Source of the DNA: Candidatus Gerdarchaeota archaeon
Lineage (GTDB): Archaea > Asgardarchaeota > Heimdallarchaeia > JABLTI01
Assembly (NCBI GenBank): GCA_016839405.1
Contig: JAEOUJ010000190.1
Coordinates: 1 to 7,706, forward strand
Length of the DNA: 7,706 bases
Direction: 5' to 3'
Position 1 is the first letter of the stretch. Each line of letters begins with the position of its first letter. Below, in pieces: positions 1-6,202 of this stretch. The position numbers and the translations under genes were made by a program. Under the pieces are notes generated by a model that searched no databases, was not told the origin of the DNA, and saw nothing but the letters and a program-made list of their open reading frames with translations.

Positions 1-1074
1 AGAACTTGTAACCTCAAATGTAACTACTGTGGTGAAGATGCTACTTTTAAGTATCTTCCTATTGATATTGCCTATCATATAAAATCACTAGAAGATTTCA
101 TAAAAAAAGATAATTCAGAAATTACTATACAATTTTATGGTGGAGAACCTCTTCTACGCATCTCATTAATGCAAATGATAATGGATTCAATTGAAAATGT
201 TAAACATTGGTCAGTTCAAACAAATGCTATCAATCTTCATAAATTGCCAAAAGATTATTTAAGCAAATTCAGTGCAATATTAGTTTCTATAGATGGACGT
301 ATAGATGTTACAGATTATAATAGAGGAGAAGGTGTTTATAATAAAATAATTAAAAATTGCATTTTAACAAGAGAGAGAGGTTTTAAAGGTGATTTAATTG
401 CTCGTATGACTATTTCTGAAAATTCGGATATTTTTGAAGATGTTAAACATTTATCAATGTTGGAAGGACCAATTTTTGATCATATACATTGGCAATTAGA
501 TACGCAATGGGATGATTCACCAAATACCCGTTGGTCAGATTTTTCAAAATGGATTGATTATTCATACAATCCAGGAATTAAAAAACTAATTAAATGGTGG
601 GTAGATAAAATGAGTTCTGGTCAATTTGTTGGTTTGGTTCCTTTTATATCAATAATGCAATCGATTCTTTTTGATGTTCCGAGTAACCTTAGATGTGGTG
701 CAGGTATAGATTCTTTTGCTATTAATCCAGATGGTTCAATATCAGTATGCCCAATATCACCTGAATTTGAATTCTCTCTAGTAGGTCATATATCTAAATG
801 TAAACCATCAACCATTAAAAATTCTATGAAAGTGAAACAACCTTGTCCTGATTGCACAGATTTCAAAATATGTGGAGGTCGTTGTTTATTTACTAATCAA
901 ACAAAATTATGGGGTGATGATTTATTTGGCAAAGTTTGTGGATCCGTTAAAAACATGATTATAGAATTACAGCACCAGAAAGAAGCAATTCAAGAGTTAA
1001 TAGAAGATAAAATTATCTTTAAGGAGAATTTTGATTATCCCAAATATAACAATGGTTGTGAAATTATTCCTTGA
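1..1074 (+). CDS. Radical SAM/SPASM enzyme, probable peptide-modifying type (5' end outside window)
   Basis: The reading frame is open from base 1 and ends at TGA 1072-1074, giving 357 residues in the window. The first visible residues hold the radical SAM iron-sulfur motif CxxxCxxC (C3, C7, C10, 'CNLKCNYC'). GGEP, the SAM-amino-binding motif, is at 47-50. The C-terminal part is a complete SPASM pattern: C232-x12-G-x4-C250, then C282-x2-C285-x5-C291-x3-C295 ('CPDCTDFKICGGRC'), then C313. SPASM domains bind auxiliary 4Fe-4S clusters, and most members modify ribosomally made peptides or an enzyme partner. The CxxxCxxC motif normally lies 10-20 residues from the start, so only a short N-terminal piece is missing; an internal ATG at 169 would lose the cluster motif and is not the start. 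It resembles archaeal peptide-modifying radical SAM proteins, but this is from memory. No precursor peptide lies downstream; the next gene is convergent, 13 bases away. The substrate is unknown. Confidence 0.9.
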   Translation, partial: RTCNLKCNYCGEDATFKYLPIDIAYHIKSLEDFIKKDNSEITIQFYGGEPLLRISLMQMIMDSIENVKHWSVQTNAINLHKLPKDYLSKFSAILVSIDGRIDVTDYNRGEGVYNKIIKNCILTRERGFKGDLIARMTISENSDIFEDVKHLSMLEGPIFDHIHWQLDTQWDDSPNTRWSDFSKWIDYSYNPGIKKLIKWWVDKMSSGQFVGLVPFISIMQSILFDVPSNLRCGAGIDSFAINPDGSISVCPISPEFEFSLVGHISKCKPSTIKNSMKVKQPCPDCTDFKICGGRCLFTNQTKLWGDDLFGKVCGSVKNMIIELQHQKEAIQELIEDKIIFKENFDYPKYNNGCEIIP

Positions 1075-1087
1075 ATATGATTCTAAA

Positions 1088-1570
1088 TTACCTATTAATT
1101 ATTTCTTTAGCCCATTTCTTTATTTTTTCTTGATCCTTCTCTTTTCCCTTTATTAAAGGTTGACTAAAATCAATTTCACCAAGGATTTCATTTCCAGCTA
1201 ATTTTCCCTTCATAGCTTTGAATGTTCTACCTTTCCTACTCATTCTTGAGCAAAAGAGACCTATCTTTTTATTTTTTAATTTATATTTGGATAGAAAAGA
1301 TCTCATTGTAGGAGTATATGATAAAGACCAAGTGGGTGTTCCAAGAAATATTATATCATAATCATCTGGATTAATTTCAATAGGTTGTAGCTTAGGTTTA
1401 ATCCCAAAAACTACTTGAGCTCCTCCAATAGGATATTTAAAAAATCCTTTAGTTTTAATCTCTTTTTTGGGTTTTAATTCAAGTATATCTGCATTAATTT
1501 CTTTAGCAATGGTTTTTGCAAGGAATTTAGTATTTCCCTCAAATGAATAAAATACAACCAATTTTTTCAA
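1088..1570 (-). CDS. Flavodoxin-fold protein
   Basis: Small FMN-binding electron carrier or flavodoxin-domain protein, cytoplasmic by sequence. Numbered from the upstream ATG, the FMN phosphate loop is at 12-17 ('SFEGNT') after a hydrophobic first strand (LVVFY). 'GTPTW' at 80-84 ends the third strand and belongs to the isoalloxazine-contacting loop, and 'LFCSRMSRKG' at 108-117 fits the second flavin loop. The insert at about 40-65 ('GFFKYPIGGAQVVFG') resembles the flavodoxin_4-like group, whose roles are mostly undefined. Start choice: an ATG at 1579 has AAGG touching it with no spacer, while a TTG at 1570 has GGATGAT 4 bases upstream and yields the usual start 'MKKLVVFYS'. I chose TTG; with ATG the protein is 163 residues. 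It lies 63 bases downstream of cofD on the same strand, so co-transcription is likely, although AT-rich ATATTTAAT in the gap could be a separate promoter. Confidence 0.88.
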   Translation of the reverse strand: MKKLVVFYSFEGNTKFLAKTIAKEINADILELKPKKEIKTKGFFKYPIGGAQVVFGIKPKLQPIEINPDDYDIIFLGTPTWSLSYTPTMRSFLSKYKLKNKKIGLFCSRMSRKGRTFKAMKGKLAGNEILGEIDFSQPLIKGKEKDQEKIKKWAKEIINR

Positions 1571-1633
1571 ACTAATCATCCTTCAATTTAAATGAGTTTT
1601 TAATTAAATATTGTTTCTTCTATTTTTGTAATT

Positions 1634-2584
1634 TTATTGACTATCATTAATTTCCTGTAATATTTTTTTTGCCAGTTGAATTCTTTCATCTTTTGTTTGT
1701 AATGAGATATTGGTACATGTTACATCAATACCTAATTTTTCGATTTTATTTGTTAAATTTTCATCAAATTCGCTTATATAAATCGTATCAAGAAATTTCC
1801 TATAAAAATGAGCTATACCATAAGCGTTAGGTATTATATTTAATTCTTTCATTAATTTAACAGCAGGACCACTAAATGCTTGATTTTTAGCAATTGGCGA
1901 TATAGCTATAATTTTTGCTTTTGTTTTTATTAGTGAATTAGAAAATTGTTTTATAGCAAGCATGGGACCTATACTAGTTATTGGATTACTCGGTCCAATA
2001 ATAATCCCACTAGAATTCATTAGTCCTGTTTTTACTTCTGGTGTTATATTTGCTTTTTTACTTCCCTCATATATTACTGACTTAATTATTGCTTTTTCTT
2101 TATATTTTACAGTATATTCTTGAAAGGTTAGATATTCATTAGAAATGGTAATCATTTTTGTGCGTACTTTATCATTTGAGAATGGTAGAATTTTTGCTTT
2201 AATTTTTAGTCGTTTACAAATTTCAAATGAGGTTTCTGTATAGGATTTACCTGAAATTAATAATTTATTTCTAAGGAGATGAAGTGCTAAATCTTTATCC
2301 CCTAATTGAAACCAAGTCTCCTCACCAAGTTGAGACAATTGATTGAGATTATTGAAATACTCTTCTTTAACACCCCAAAATTTCTCTAAATCTAATTGTT
2401 CAGAAAAAAGATATATTAATGTATCAATATCAGGTGAAACCAATAATCCATAAAATTCTTCATCATCGCCAATATTACCAATTACAATCAGTCTTTCAGT
2501 AGATATAATTTCTTTAAAACCAAGCAAAAGCTTAGGTGTACCTGTACCACCAGATAAAAAAGTTAAGTTGTCTTTATTACTCAT
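1634..2584 (-). CDS. cofD: 2-phospho-L-lactate transferase (coenzyme F420 biosynthesis)
   Basis: CofD transfers the phospholactyl group from lactyl-2-diphospho-5'-guanosine to the deazaflavin Fo, making F420-0 and GMP. From the ATG the protein has 316 residues, close to the roughly 310 usual for archaeal CofD. Family motifs are intact: 'LSGGTGTPKLL' at 10-20 (nucleotide-binding start of the fold), 'NIGDD' at 37-41, 'SPDIDTLIY' at 50-58 (Fo/GDP region), 'GDKDLALHLLR' at 95-105, 'GPSNPITSIGP' at 197-207 and 'AFSGPAVKLM' at 236-245. No key residue appears lost. A TTG at 2596 would add four residues (MVNI). I prefer ATG at 2584, with GGTT 6 bases upstream and the family motif about ten residues in. 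It is divergent from the Cys-rich membrane protein and is followed by the flavodoxin gene. Fo synthase, cofC and cofE are not in the window. It implies an F420-making host, though cofD alone also occurs in some bacteria. Confidence 0.95.
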   Translation of the reverse strand: MSNKDNLTFLSGGTGTPKLLLGFKEIISTERLIVIGNIGDDEEFYGLLVSPDIDTLIYLFSEQLDLEKFWGVKEEYFNNLNQLSQLGEETWFQLGDKDLALHLLRNKLLISGKSYTETSFEICKRLKIKAKILPFSNDKVRTKMITISNEYLTFQEYTVKYKEKAIIKSVIYEGSKKANITPEVKTGLMNSSGIIIGPSNPITSIGPMLAIKQFSNSLIKTKAKIIAISPIAKNQAFSGPAVKLMKELNIIPNAYGIAHFYRKFLDTIYISEFDENLTNKIEKLGIDVTCTNISLQTKDERIQLAKKILQEINDSQ

Positions 2585-2692
2585 TATATTAACCAACTAA
2601 ATTTGGTTTATGTGAATCAATCTCAATAATTATTAATTAGATGGAATTTAAAATTGATTATCCTAAATTAATTTGTTATTTCGGTGAAATTT

Positions 2693-3463
2693 TTGAGTAA
2701 AGAAAGAAACAACAGCTTACATACAGAGCAAAATGAATCTTTCAAAGATAGTGATGAATCAATTCAAAAAGAACTTGAATTACATGAAATTATATCAGCT
2801 AAGAAACAAAAAGAAGGAACATTTGGAACTATAATTAAAGGATTATTTAAGTGGTCTACAATTCAATTATTATTAGCTCATCATCCAGATTGTGAAACCT
2901 TTGAATCACATGTTTTTAAAATTGGCAAATTAAGACTCTGTAGAGGTTGTACTTTAAGTTATCCCCCTGCATATGCACTACTCTTAATCTTTATTTTTTG
3001 GCAAGCTGCTCAGGATTTCTTTTTATCAAAAGCATTATGGATTCATAATTTATTATGGTTTACTATAGGCTTTGTAATGCTTATAATAATTACTTATTTT
3101 ACACGGAGATTTTCTAAAATTATAAATGATTTATACAAAGTGATTCGAGGATCTTTATTTGGTTTTTTATTTATTGTAGTCATAGGAGAAGTTAGAACTC
3201 CAAATTGGTATTTATCAATTATAGCTGGTGTAATTATTCTTGGTGGTTTATTTTATCTAAGTTTTAGGCGAGGAAAGGAAATGGAAAAAACATGTAATGA
3301 GTGTGAATGGGAAGCTCAATTTCATGTTTGCCCTGGTTGGAAAAATCTATCAGATACATTTGACCTAGCTCCTCAACCTCACCCTATAGATGAAAGTGGA
3401 ACACAAATGAATTATAAAACAAATGAAGCAGAGGATGTTAATATTTCAGTTGTGGAAAAATAA
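2693..3463 (+). CDS. Cys-rich multispan membrane protein, DUF2085-like
   Basis: Membrane protein of unknown function, 256 residues from TTG 2693. A charged, probably cytoplasmic N-terminus (1-55) is followed by a conserved-looking block 'HHPDC' (H63, H64, C67) and 'LCRGC' (C83, C86), then four hydrophobic helices at about 88-106, 115-135, 152-168 and 171-190. After the last helix and basic 'RRGKE' comes C201-x2-C204-x8-C213 ('CNECEWEAQFHVCPGW'), then a polar tail. The layout of a Cys/His pair, a spacer and CxxC just before the first helix is like DUF2085 membrane proteins. Six cysteines and two histidines suggest metal or cluster binding, which is inference. Start choice: GGTGA at 2683-2687 is 5 bases before TTG 2693. 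The GTG at 2684 lies inside that Shine-Dalgarno and has none of its own; it would add three residues. A TATA-like TTTAAAATT near 2647-2655 would place the transcript start just ahead. Confidence 0.8.
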   Translation: MSKERNNSLHTEQNESFKDSDESIQKELELHEIISAKKQKEGTFGTIIKGLFKWSTIQLLLAHHPDCETFESHVFKIGKLRLCRGCTLSYPPAYALLLIFIFWQAAQDFFLSKALWIHNLLWFTIGFVMLIIITYFTRRFSKIINDLYKVIRGSLFGFLFIVVIGEVRTPNWYLSIIAGVIILGGLFYLSFRRGKEMEKTCNECEWEAQFHVCPGWKNLSDTFDLAPQPHPIDESGTQMNYKTNEAEDVNISVVEK

Positions 3464-3469
3464 ATTAGA

Positions 3470-3706
3470 TTATTTATCCTTTCCAGTTCGAAGAGCCCAC
3501 TCCAATAATTCGCGATTTTTTAATTCTTTTGCATATATGCCTTCTTTAATTAACAAATCATTAATTGAATTATTGTTTGAGTTTTCTGATTTTATTCTTA
3601 CATCCCAAAGGGCATTTCTTAATTCTTCATTACTCATTTTTCGAGCTTTTTTTGCTAATTTTTTTTCAAAGCTTTTCTTTGAATTAGAAGTGTTATTCAA
3701 ATCCAT
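3470..3706 (-). CDS. Small charged hypothetical protein (78 residues)
   Basis: I do not recognise this family. The protein has 78 residues with many Lys, Glu, Asn and Arg, no cysteine, no signal peptide and no membrane segment, so it should be soluble and cytoplasmic. Two helical parts are suggested: about 11-40 ('KKLAKKARKMSNEELRNALW') and about 48-74, linked by an Asn-rich stretch (42-49). It might bind nucleic acid or a partner protein, but nothing proves this. It starts at ATG 3706 with GGAAAG about 8 bases upstream and a TATA-like ATTTAAAG (minus strand) at 3751-3758, about 45 bases upstream. It is convergent with the membrane protein gene, 6 bases apart. The opposite strand is also open here, but that product is rich in Phe, Leu and Ser and looks like the reverse reading of this gene. 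Confidence 0.65.
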   Translation of the reverse strand: MDLNNTSNSKKSFEKKLAKKARKMSNEELRNALWDVRIKSENSNNNSINDLLIKEGIYAKELKNRELLEWALRTGKDK

Positions 3707-3920
3707 AGTTTTTCTTTCCTTTTCATTAATAATAAATAAAGATGAATTTCTTTAAATAACTTCTTTTTCAGTAAATTGGAATAACTCAATATAAACACAA
3801 TAATTATCAAAAAAATAATTAATAAATAGCTAAATTAATTTAAAAAAATAAAAATAATAAGAAAATAATTTATGAAAAAATCGATTTTATAGAAATAACG
3901 CCTTTTTATTTGGTGACAAA

Positions 3921-3932
3921 ACTTTTTTAAAT
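3921..3932 (+). promoter_or_regulatory. Putative TATA box of the solute-binding protein gene
   Basis: ACTTTTTTAAAT preceded by purine-rich GACAAA, which could act as a BRE. Archaeal transcription starts about 25 bases downstream of the TATA centre, so the start would fall near 3950-3955, giving a leader of roughly 95 bases. TATA-like sequences are common by chance in such AT-rich DNA; another candidate is GATTTTATAGAA near 3883-3894. Confidence 0.35.
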
Positions 3933-3950
3933 CAGTAAATAAAATACATA

Positions 3951-3979
3951 GTTTAGCATCTAAACCATATTGGTTTAGA
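3951..3979. repeat. Overlapping inverted repeats with three alternating GTTTAG half-sites
   Basis: GTTTAG (3951-3956), CTAAAC (3960-3965) and GTTTAG (3973-3978) alternate in orientation. The right pair is part of a perfect palindrome with 9-base arms TCTAAACCA / TGGTTTAGA (3959-3967 and 3971-3979) around TAT. The left pair forms a 6-base palindrome around CAT. The two share the middle half-site, so in RNA they exclude each other. The position just downstream of the putative TATA box suits a repressor operator or the start of a structured leader. Confidence 0.6.
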
Positions 3980-3982
3980 GCG

Positions 3983-4046
3983 TGATTCGGAAGGAATCAA
4001 AAAAACCAAAATTTAGGTTGAACCGAGAATTTTTGGTGATCAACTT
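3983..4046 (+). promoter_or_regulatory. Putative structured leader with Shine-Dalgarno-masking hairpin
   Basis: Three pairings can be seen. TGATTC/GAATCA (3983-3988 with 3994-3999) encloses GGAAG. ACCAAAATT (4005-4013) pairs with AATTTTTGGT (4028-4037) with one extra T, and this stem covers the GGT of the Shine-Dalgarno GGTGAT (4035-4040). As an alternative, AGGTTGA (4015-4021) pairs with TCAACTT (4040-4046), ending at the base before the ATG and leaving GGTGA in the loop. The last two exclude each other, so the leader could switch between a masked and an exposed site. No known riboswitch class is recognised, and the function is inference. Confidence 0.35.
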
Positions 4047-5912
4047 ATGAAAGTGAACAAAATTAAATCAACCATTCTCCTTGGTGTTATAGTTAGTTTA
4101 TTTGTCGCAAGTGCTATTGCAACACAGCCACAAACAAGTGATGCAGTAGATCCCTTCTTTACATTAGTCTTTAAGACAGTAACAAGCGACCCATATCCTG
4201 ACTATGGTGCTTTCTTGAAGCAACACTTAGGACGAATTGGAATAAACGTTGATGTTGTTATTCAAGACTGGGGTGCATTCCTTGATACCCTTTTAGTCTT
4301 CTGGGATTTCGACATTTGTTGTATCGGTTTCTCAGGCGGTGGAGTAGATCCATTTAGTTTACCACAATCTGCTTTTACAGAAAATGGATCCCTTAACTGC
4401 TTTGGTTATAATACAGACATGGACTATGATGAAGATTTAGGAACCGGTTTGAACGAATGGTATATCCGACAAGGCAATCTTATTATGCCACCAGATTCAG
4501 AAGAGCGTGTACAACACTGCTGGGACTGGGAACAATACCTTATGGACAAAATAGTCCCAATGGCCCCACTATTCTCACCAGTAGGATATGTAGCTACCTG
4601 GGATAACTTAGTAGGATATAACTACTCAGATGGATTATACCAATCCTGGGGTAAAATGAGCTGGGATGGAACTCATCCTGGACAAATTGCTACAAATGAA
4701 ATTGTTGGTGCAGATTTAGCTTGGAGTGAATTGAACCCATTCTTCTATTCAGATGGGCCTTCAGGAACAATTATTGGCTTAACTTTAGATAACGTAATCT
4801 GGTATGATGCTGACCTTAGCGTCTGGCCACATGTAGCTGAAAGTTGGACTTTCGTAGATGATGTAACAGTTGATGTTACATTACGTGATGGTATCAAATG
4901 GATGGATTATGGAGGATTTACCAACCAATATGTTGATGTTGATGATCTTTACTTTACAATATATTGTTGGATGGAAATTTCTGTCAGATCTGGTGATTGG
5001 TACTATATAACAGGTATGGAAAAACGCGATGATATGACTCTTAGAATTCATATTGATGGTGATGATACAACTCCAGAAGCTGACCCATATGCACAAGTCA
5101 TTCCTGACTTAAGCACCTGGATTGTTCCAGAACATTGGTTAAACCAAACACAAGAAGCTGATGGTGTTACTCCAGATATTACTGATGCTTCCTGGACTGA
5201 TTATTCAACCACTGTTTGGGGTAGTGACCTCTTTAGAATCACTTCTTTCACAGAAGGTGTTGAAACAGTCTTAGAAACAAAAACTGATTGCTGGTTAACT
5301 GATCCTCTTGTTGATAAATCCAATATGAATTTCTTGGAACGATTTGGTGATTACTCAGGTGGATTAGATACCTATGTACAAAGAATCATTGTTGACCAAC
5401 AAACTCGATTCTTAGAGTTTGAAGCAGGTAAACTCGATCTTGTTGGTTTAGGTAACTTCCAAGACAAGAAGAACGATTACCTAGCAGATCCAACCAAAGA
5501 TGTCCAATCCGATCTTGCTTACTTCTACAATTGGTTTGGTTTCAACATGAGACCCGCAAGAACATACATTGGTGATACAACTCCAACAGAACTTGATCCA
5601 ACCATGACCAAAGGTGTTGCAGTCAGAAAAGCTATTGCTTACGCTCTTGACAGAGTTGAAATTAATGATGTTTTACACAATAGTGAAAACTTCATTTGTG
5701 ACTGGCCAATTTATCCAAAACTTGGTATTTGGAATAATCCAAACATCATTCGTTACAACCACGACCTTGACAAAGCAAGAGAGTACATGACCAGAGCCGG
5801 ATACGACTTAGGTTGGGTTCCAACAGCTCCTGGTTTCACCTTGATTATTACAATAAGTTCCTTGATGGCTGTTGCTACTGTTGCAGCAATCATCGTTAAA
5901 AGAAAGAAGTAA
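4047..5912 (+). CDS. ABC transporter solute-binding protein, family 5 type, circularly permuted, membrane anchored
   Basis: Extracytoplasmic solute-binding protein of the peptide/nickel (SBP_bac_5) type, 621 residues; the ligand cannot be told. It has a signal peptide at 1-33 (basic MKVNKIK, hydrophobic 8-25). Residues 36-206 match what is normally the C-terminal third: 'LKQHLGRIGINVDVV' (57-71), 'FDICCIGFSGG..DP' (88-102), 'SEERVQ..QYL..IVPMAPLFSP' (151-178). The usual N-terminal part follows: 'ELNPFF' (228-233), 'VAESW' (263-267), 'LRDGIKWMD' (279-287), 'GSDLFRI' (392-398), 'EAGKLDL' (459-465), 'VRKAIAYALDR' (526-536), and 'HDLDKAREYMTRAGYDLGW' (572-590), normally mid-protein. The end has PGF (595-597), a membrane helix (598-617) and KRKK. 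The order is therefore a circular permutation. ATG 4047 has GGTGAT 6 bases upstream. GC is visibly higher than in the neighbours, with more C-ending codons, suggesting strong expression. No permease genes are nearby. Confidence 0.92.
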   Translation: MKVNKIKSTILLGVIVSLFVASAIATQPQTSDAVDPFFTLVFKTVTSDPYPDYGAFLKQHLGRIGINVDVVIQDWGAFLDTLLVFWDFDICCIGFSGGGVDPFSLPQSAFTENGSLNCFGYNTDMDYDEDLGTGLNEWYIRQGNLIMPPDSEERVQHCWDWEQYLMDKIVPMAPLFSPVGYVATWDNLVGYNYSDGLYQSWGKMSWDGTHPGQIATNEIVGADLAWSELNPFFYSDGPSGTIIGLTLDNVIWYDADLSVWPHVAESWTFVDDVTVDVTLRDGIKWMDYGGFTNQYVDVDDLYFTIYCWMEISVRSGDWYYITGMEKRDDMTLRIHIDGDDTTPEADPYAQVIPDLSTWIVPEHWLNQTQEADGVTPDITDASWTDYSTTVWGSDLFRITSFTEGVETVLETKTDCWLTDPLVDKSNMNFLERFGDYSGGLDTYVQRIIVDQQTRFLEFEAGKLDLVGLGNFQDKKNDYLADPTKDVQSDLAYFYNWFGFNMRPARTYIGDTTPTELDPTMTKGVAVRKAIAYALDRVEINDVLHNSENFICDWPIYPKLGIWNNPNIIRYNHDLDKAREYMTRAGYDLGWVPTAPGFTLIITISSLMAVATVAAIIVKRKK

Positions 5913-5926
5913 TAACAATGTTACAA

Positions 5927-5965
5927 GCAGTAGGATAAAACCTACTGCAATAATCTCTTTTTTTT
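5927..5965 (+). terminator. Hairpin plus T-run terminator
   Basis: A perfect 8-base stem GCAGTAGG / CCTACTGC (5927-5934 and 5941-5948) encloses ATAAAA. Nine bases later comes a run of eight T (5958-5965). It lies 14 bases after the stop of the binding-protein gene. Archaeal termination mostly needs only the T-run; the stem may help termination or protect the 3' end. The stem-to-T gap is longer than in bacterial intrinsic terminators. Confidence 0.75.
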
Positions 5966-6013
5966 CTATCTAAATCTTTATTTGATATAAGTTATGCTTT
6001 TTTTATAGTTCAA

Positions 6014-6031
6014 GAAAGATTTAAAATATAG
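6014..6031 (+). promoter_or_regulatory. Putative tRNA promoter (BRE/TATA)
   Basis: GAAAGA followed by TTTAAAATATAG, centred about 40 bases upstream of the tRNA 5' end. With initiation about 25 bases downstream, the primary transcript would have a 5' leader of roughly 15 bases to be removed by RNase P. Confidence 0.5.
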
Positions 6032-6065
6032 TAGTAAATTCACAAAAACTACAAAGCTATTATCT

Positions 6066-6143
6066 GCCCCGATGGTGTAGTTCGGCCAATCATTGCAGCC
6101 TTTCGAGTTGCAGACTCGGGTTCAAATCCCGGTCGGGGCACCA
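6066..6143 (+). tRNA. tRNA-Glu (anticodon UUC), CCA encoded
   Basis: Decodes GAA/GAG. The acceptor stem GCCCCGA/TCGGGGC has seven pairs (6066-6072 with 6133-6139). The D-arm GTGTAGTTCGGCCAATCAT is typical of archaeal tRNA-Glu. The anticodon stem GCAGC/GTTGC (6095-6099 with 6107-6111, one G-U) holds the loop CTTTCGA with anticodon TTC at 6102-6104. The variable loop has 4 bases. The T-stem TCGGG/CCCGG encloses TTCAAAT (6121-6127). The discriminator is A6140 and CCA at 6141-6143 is in the DNA. No intron is present. The T13-T22 mismatch in the D-stem is, as I recall, normal in archaeal tRNA-Glu. Confidence 0.97.
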
Positions 6144-6162
6144 TTAATATTTAACCAGAATC

Positions 6163-6169
6163 TTTTTTT
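6163..6169 (+). terminator. T-run after tRNA-Glu
   Basis: Seven T in a row, 20 bases after the encoded CCA, with a further T-rich stretch at 6174-6178. This fits archaeal U-tract termination of the tRNA transcript. The same AT-rich stretch may carry promoter elements for the next gene. Confidence 0.45.
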
Positions 6170-6202
6170 ATAATTTTTAATTAATCTTCACGGTGTATTT
6201 GT

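Larger units (their letters stand above)
3707..4046. other. Intergenic region, divergent promoters, very AT-rich
   Basis: A 340-base stretch without a credible gene, between the small minus-strand gene and the solute-binding protein gene. The part from about 3760 to 3895 is nearly all A and T with A-runs and gives no supported ORF or RNA. The left edge carries the likely promoter of the 78-residue gene. From about 3920 to 4046 lies the putative promoter and leader of the binding-protein gene with a series of inverted repeats, listed separately. Confidence 0.8.

Noticed and set aside
2597..2683. Imperfect dyad TTAATTAG...CTAAATTAA in the cofD/membrane-protein divergent region
   Set aside because: The arms match only partly and consist almost entirely of A and T, so chance is a sufficient explanation.
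3423..3755. Open frame of 110 codons on the plus strand
   Set aside because: It overlaps the end of the membrane protein gene and mirrors the 78-residue minus-strand gene. Its product is rich in Phe, Leu and Ser, as reverse readings of Lys/Glu-rich genes are, and it has no good Shine-Dalgarno.
3760..3895. A-rich repeats (runs of A, AATAA-like words)
   Set aside because: They are low-complexity AT sequence without a regular period or unit; not a CRISPR, tandem repeat or origin that I can support.
4881..5096. 71-codon frame on the minus strand inside the binding-protein gene
   Set aside because: It lies wholly within a gene with clear family motifs, and its product is unlike any known domain.
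4047..5912. Binding-protein gene as a misassembly or a fusion of two gene fragments
   Set aside because: One uninterrupted frame has a well-placed Shine-Dalgarno, a signal peptide, each family motif once, a C-terminal anchor and a terminator. A chance join of fragments would be unlikely to give this.
6066..6143. tRNA gene as an integration (att) site
   Set aside because: No duplicate of the tRNA 3' end, no integrase and no mobile gene is present in the window.
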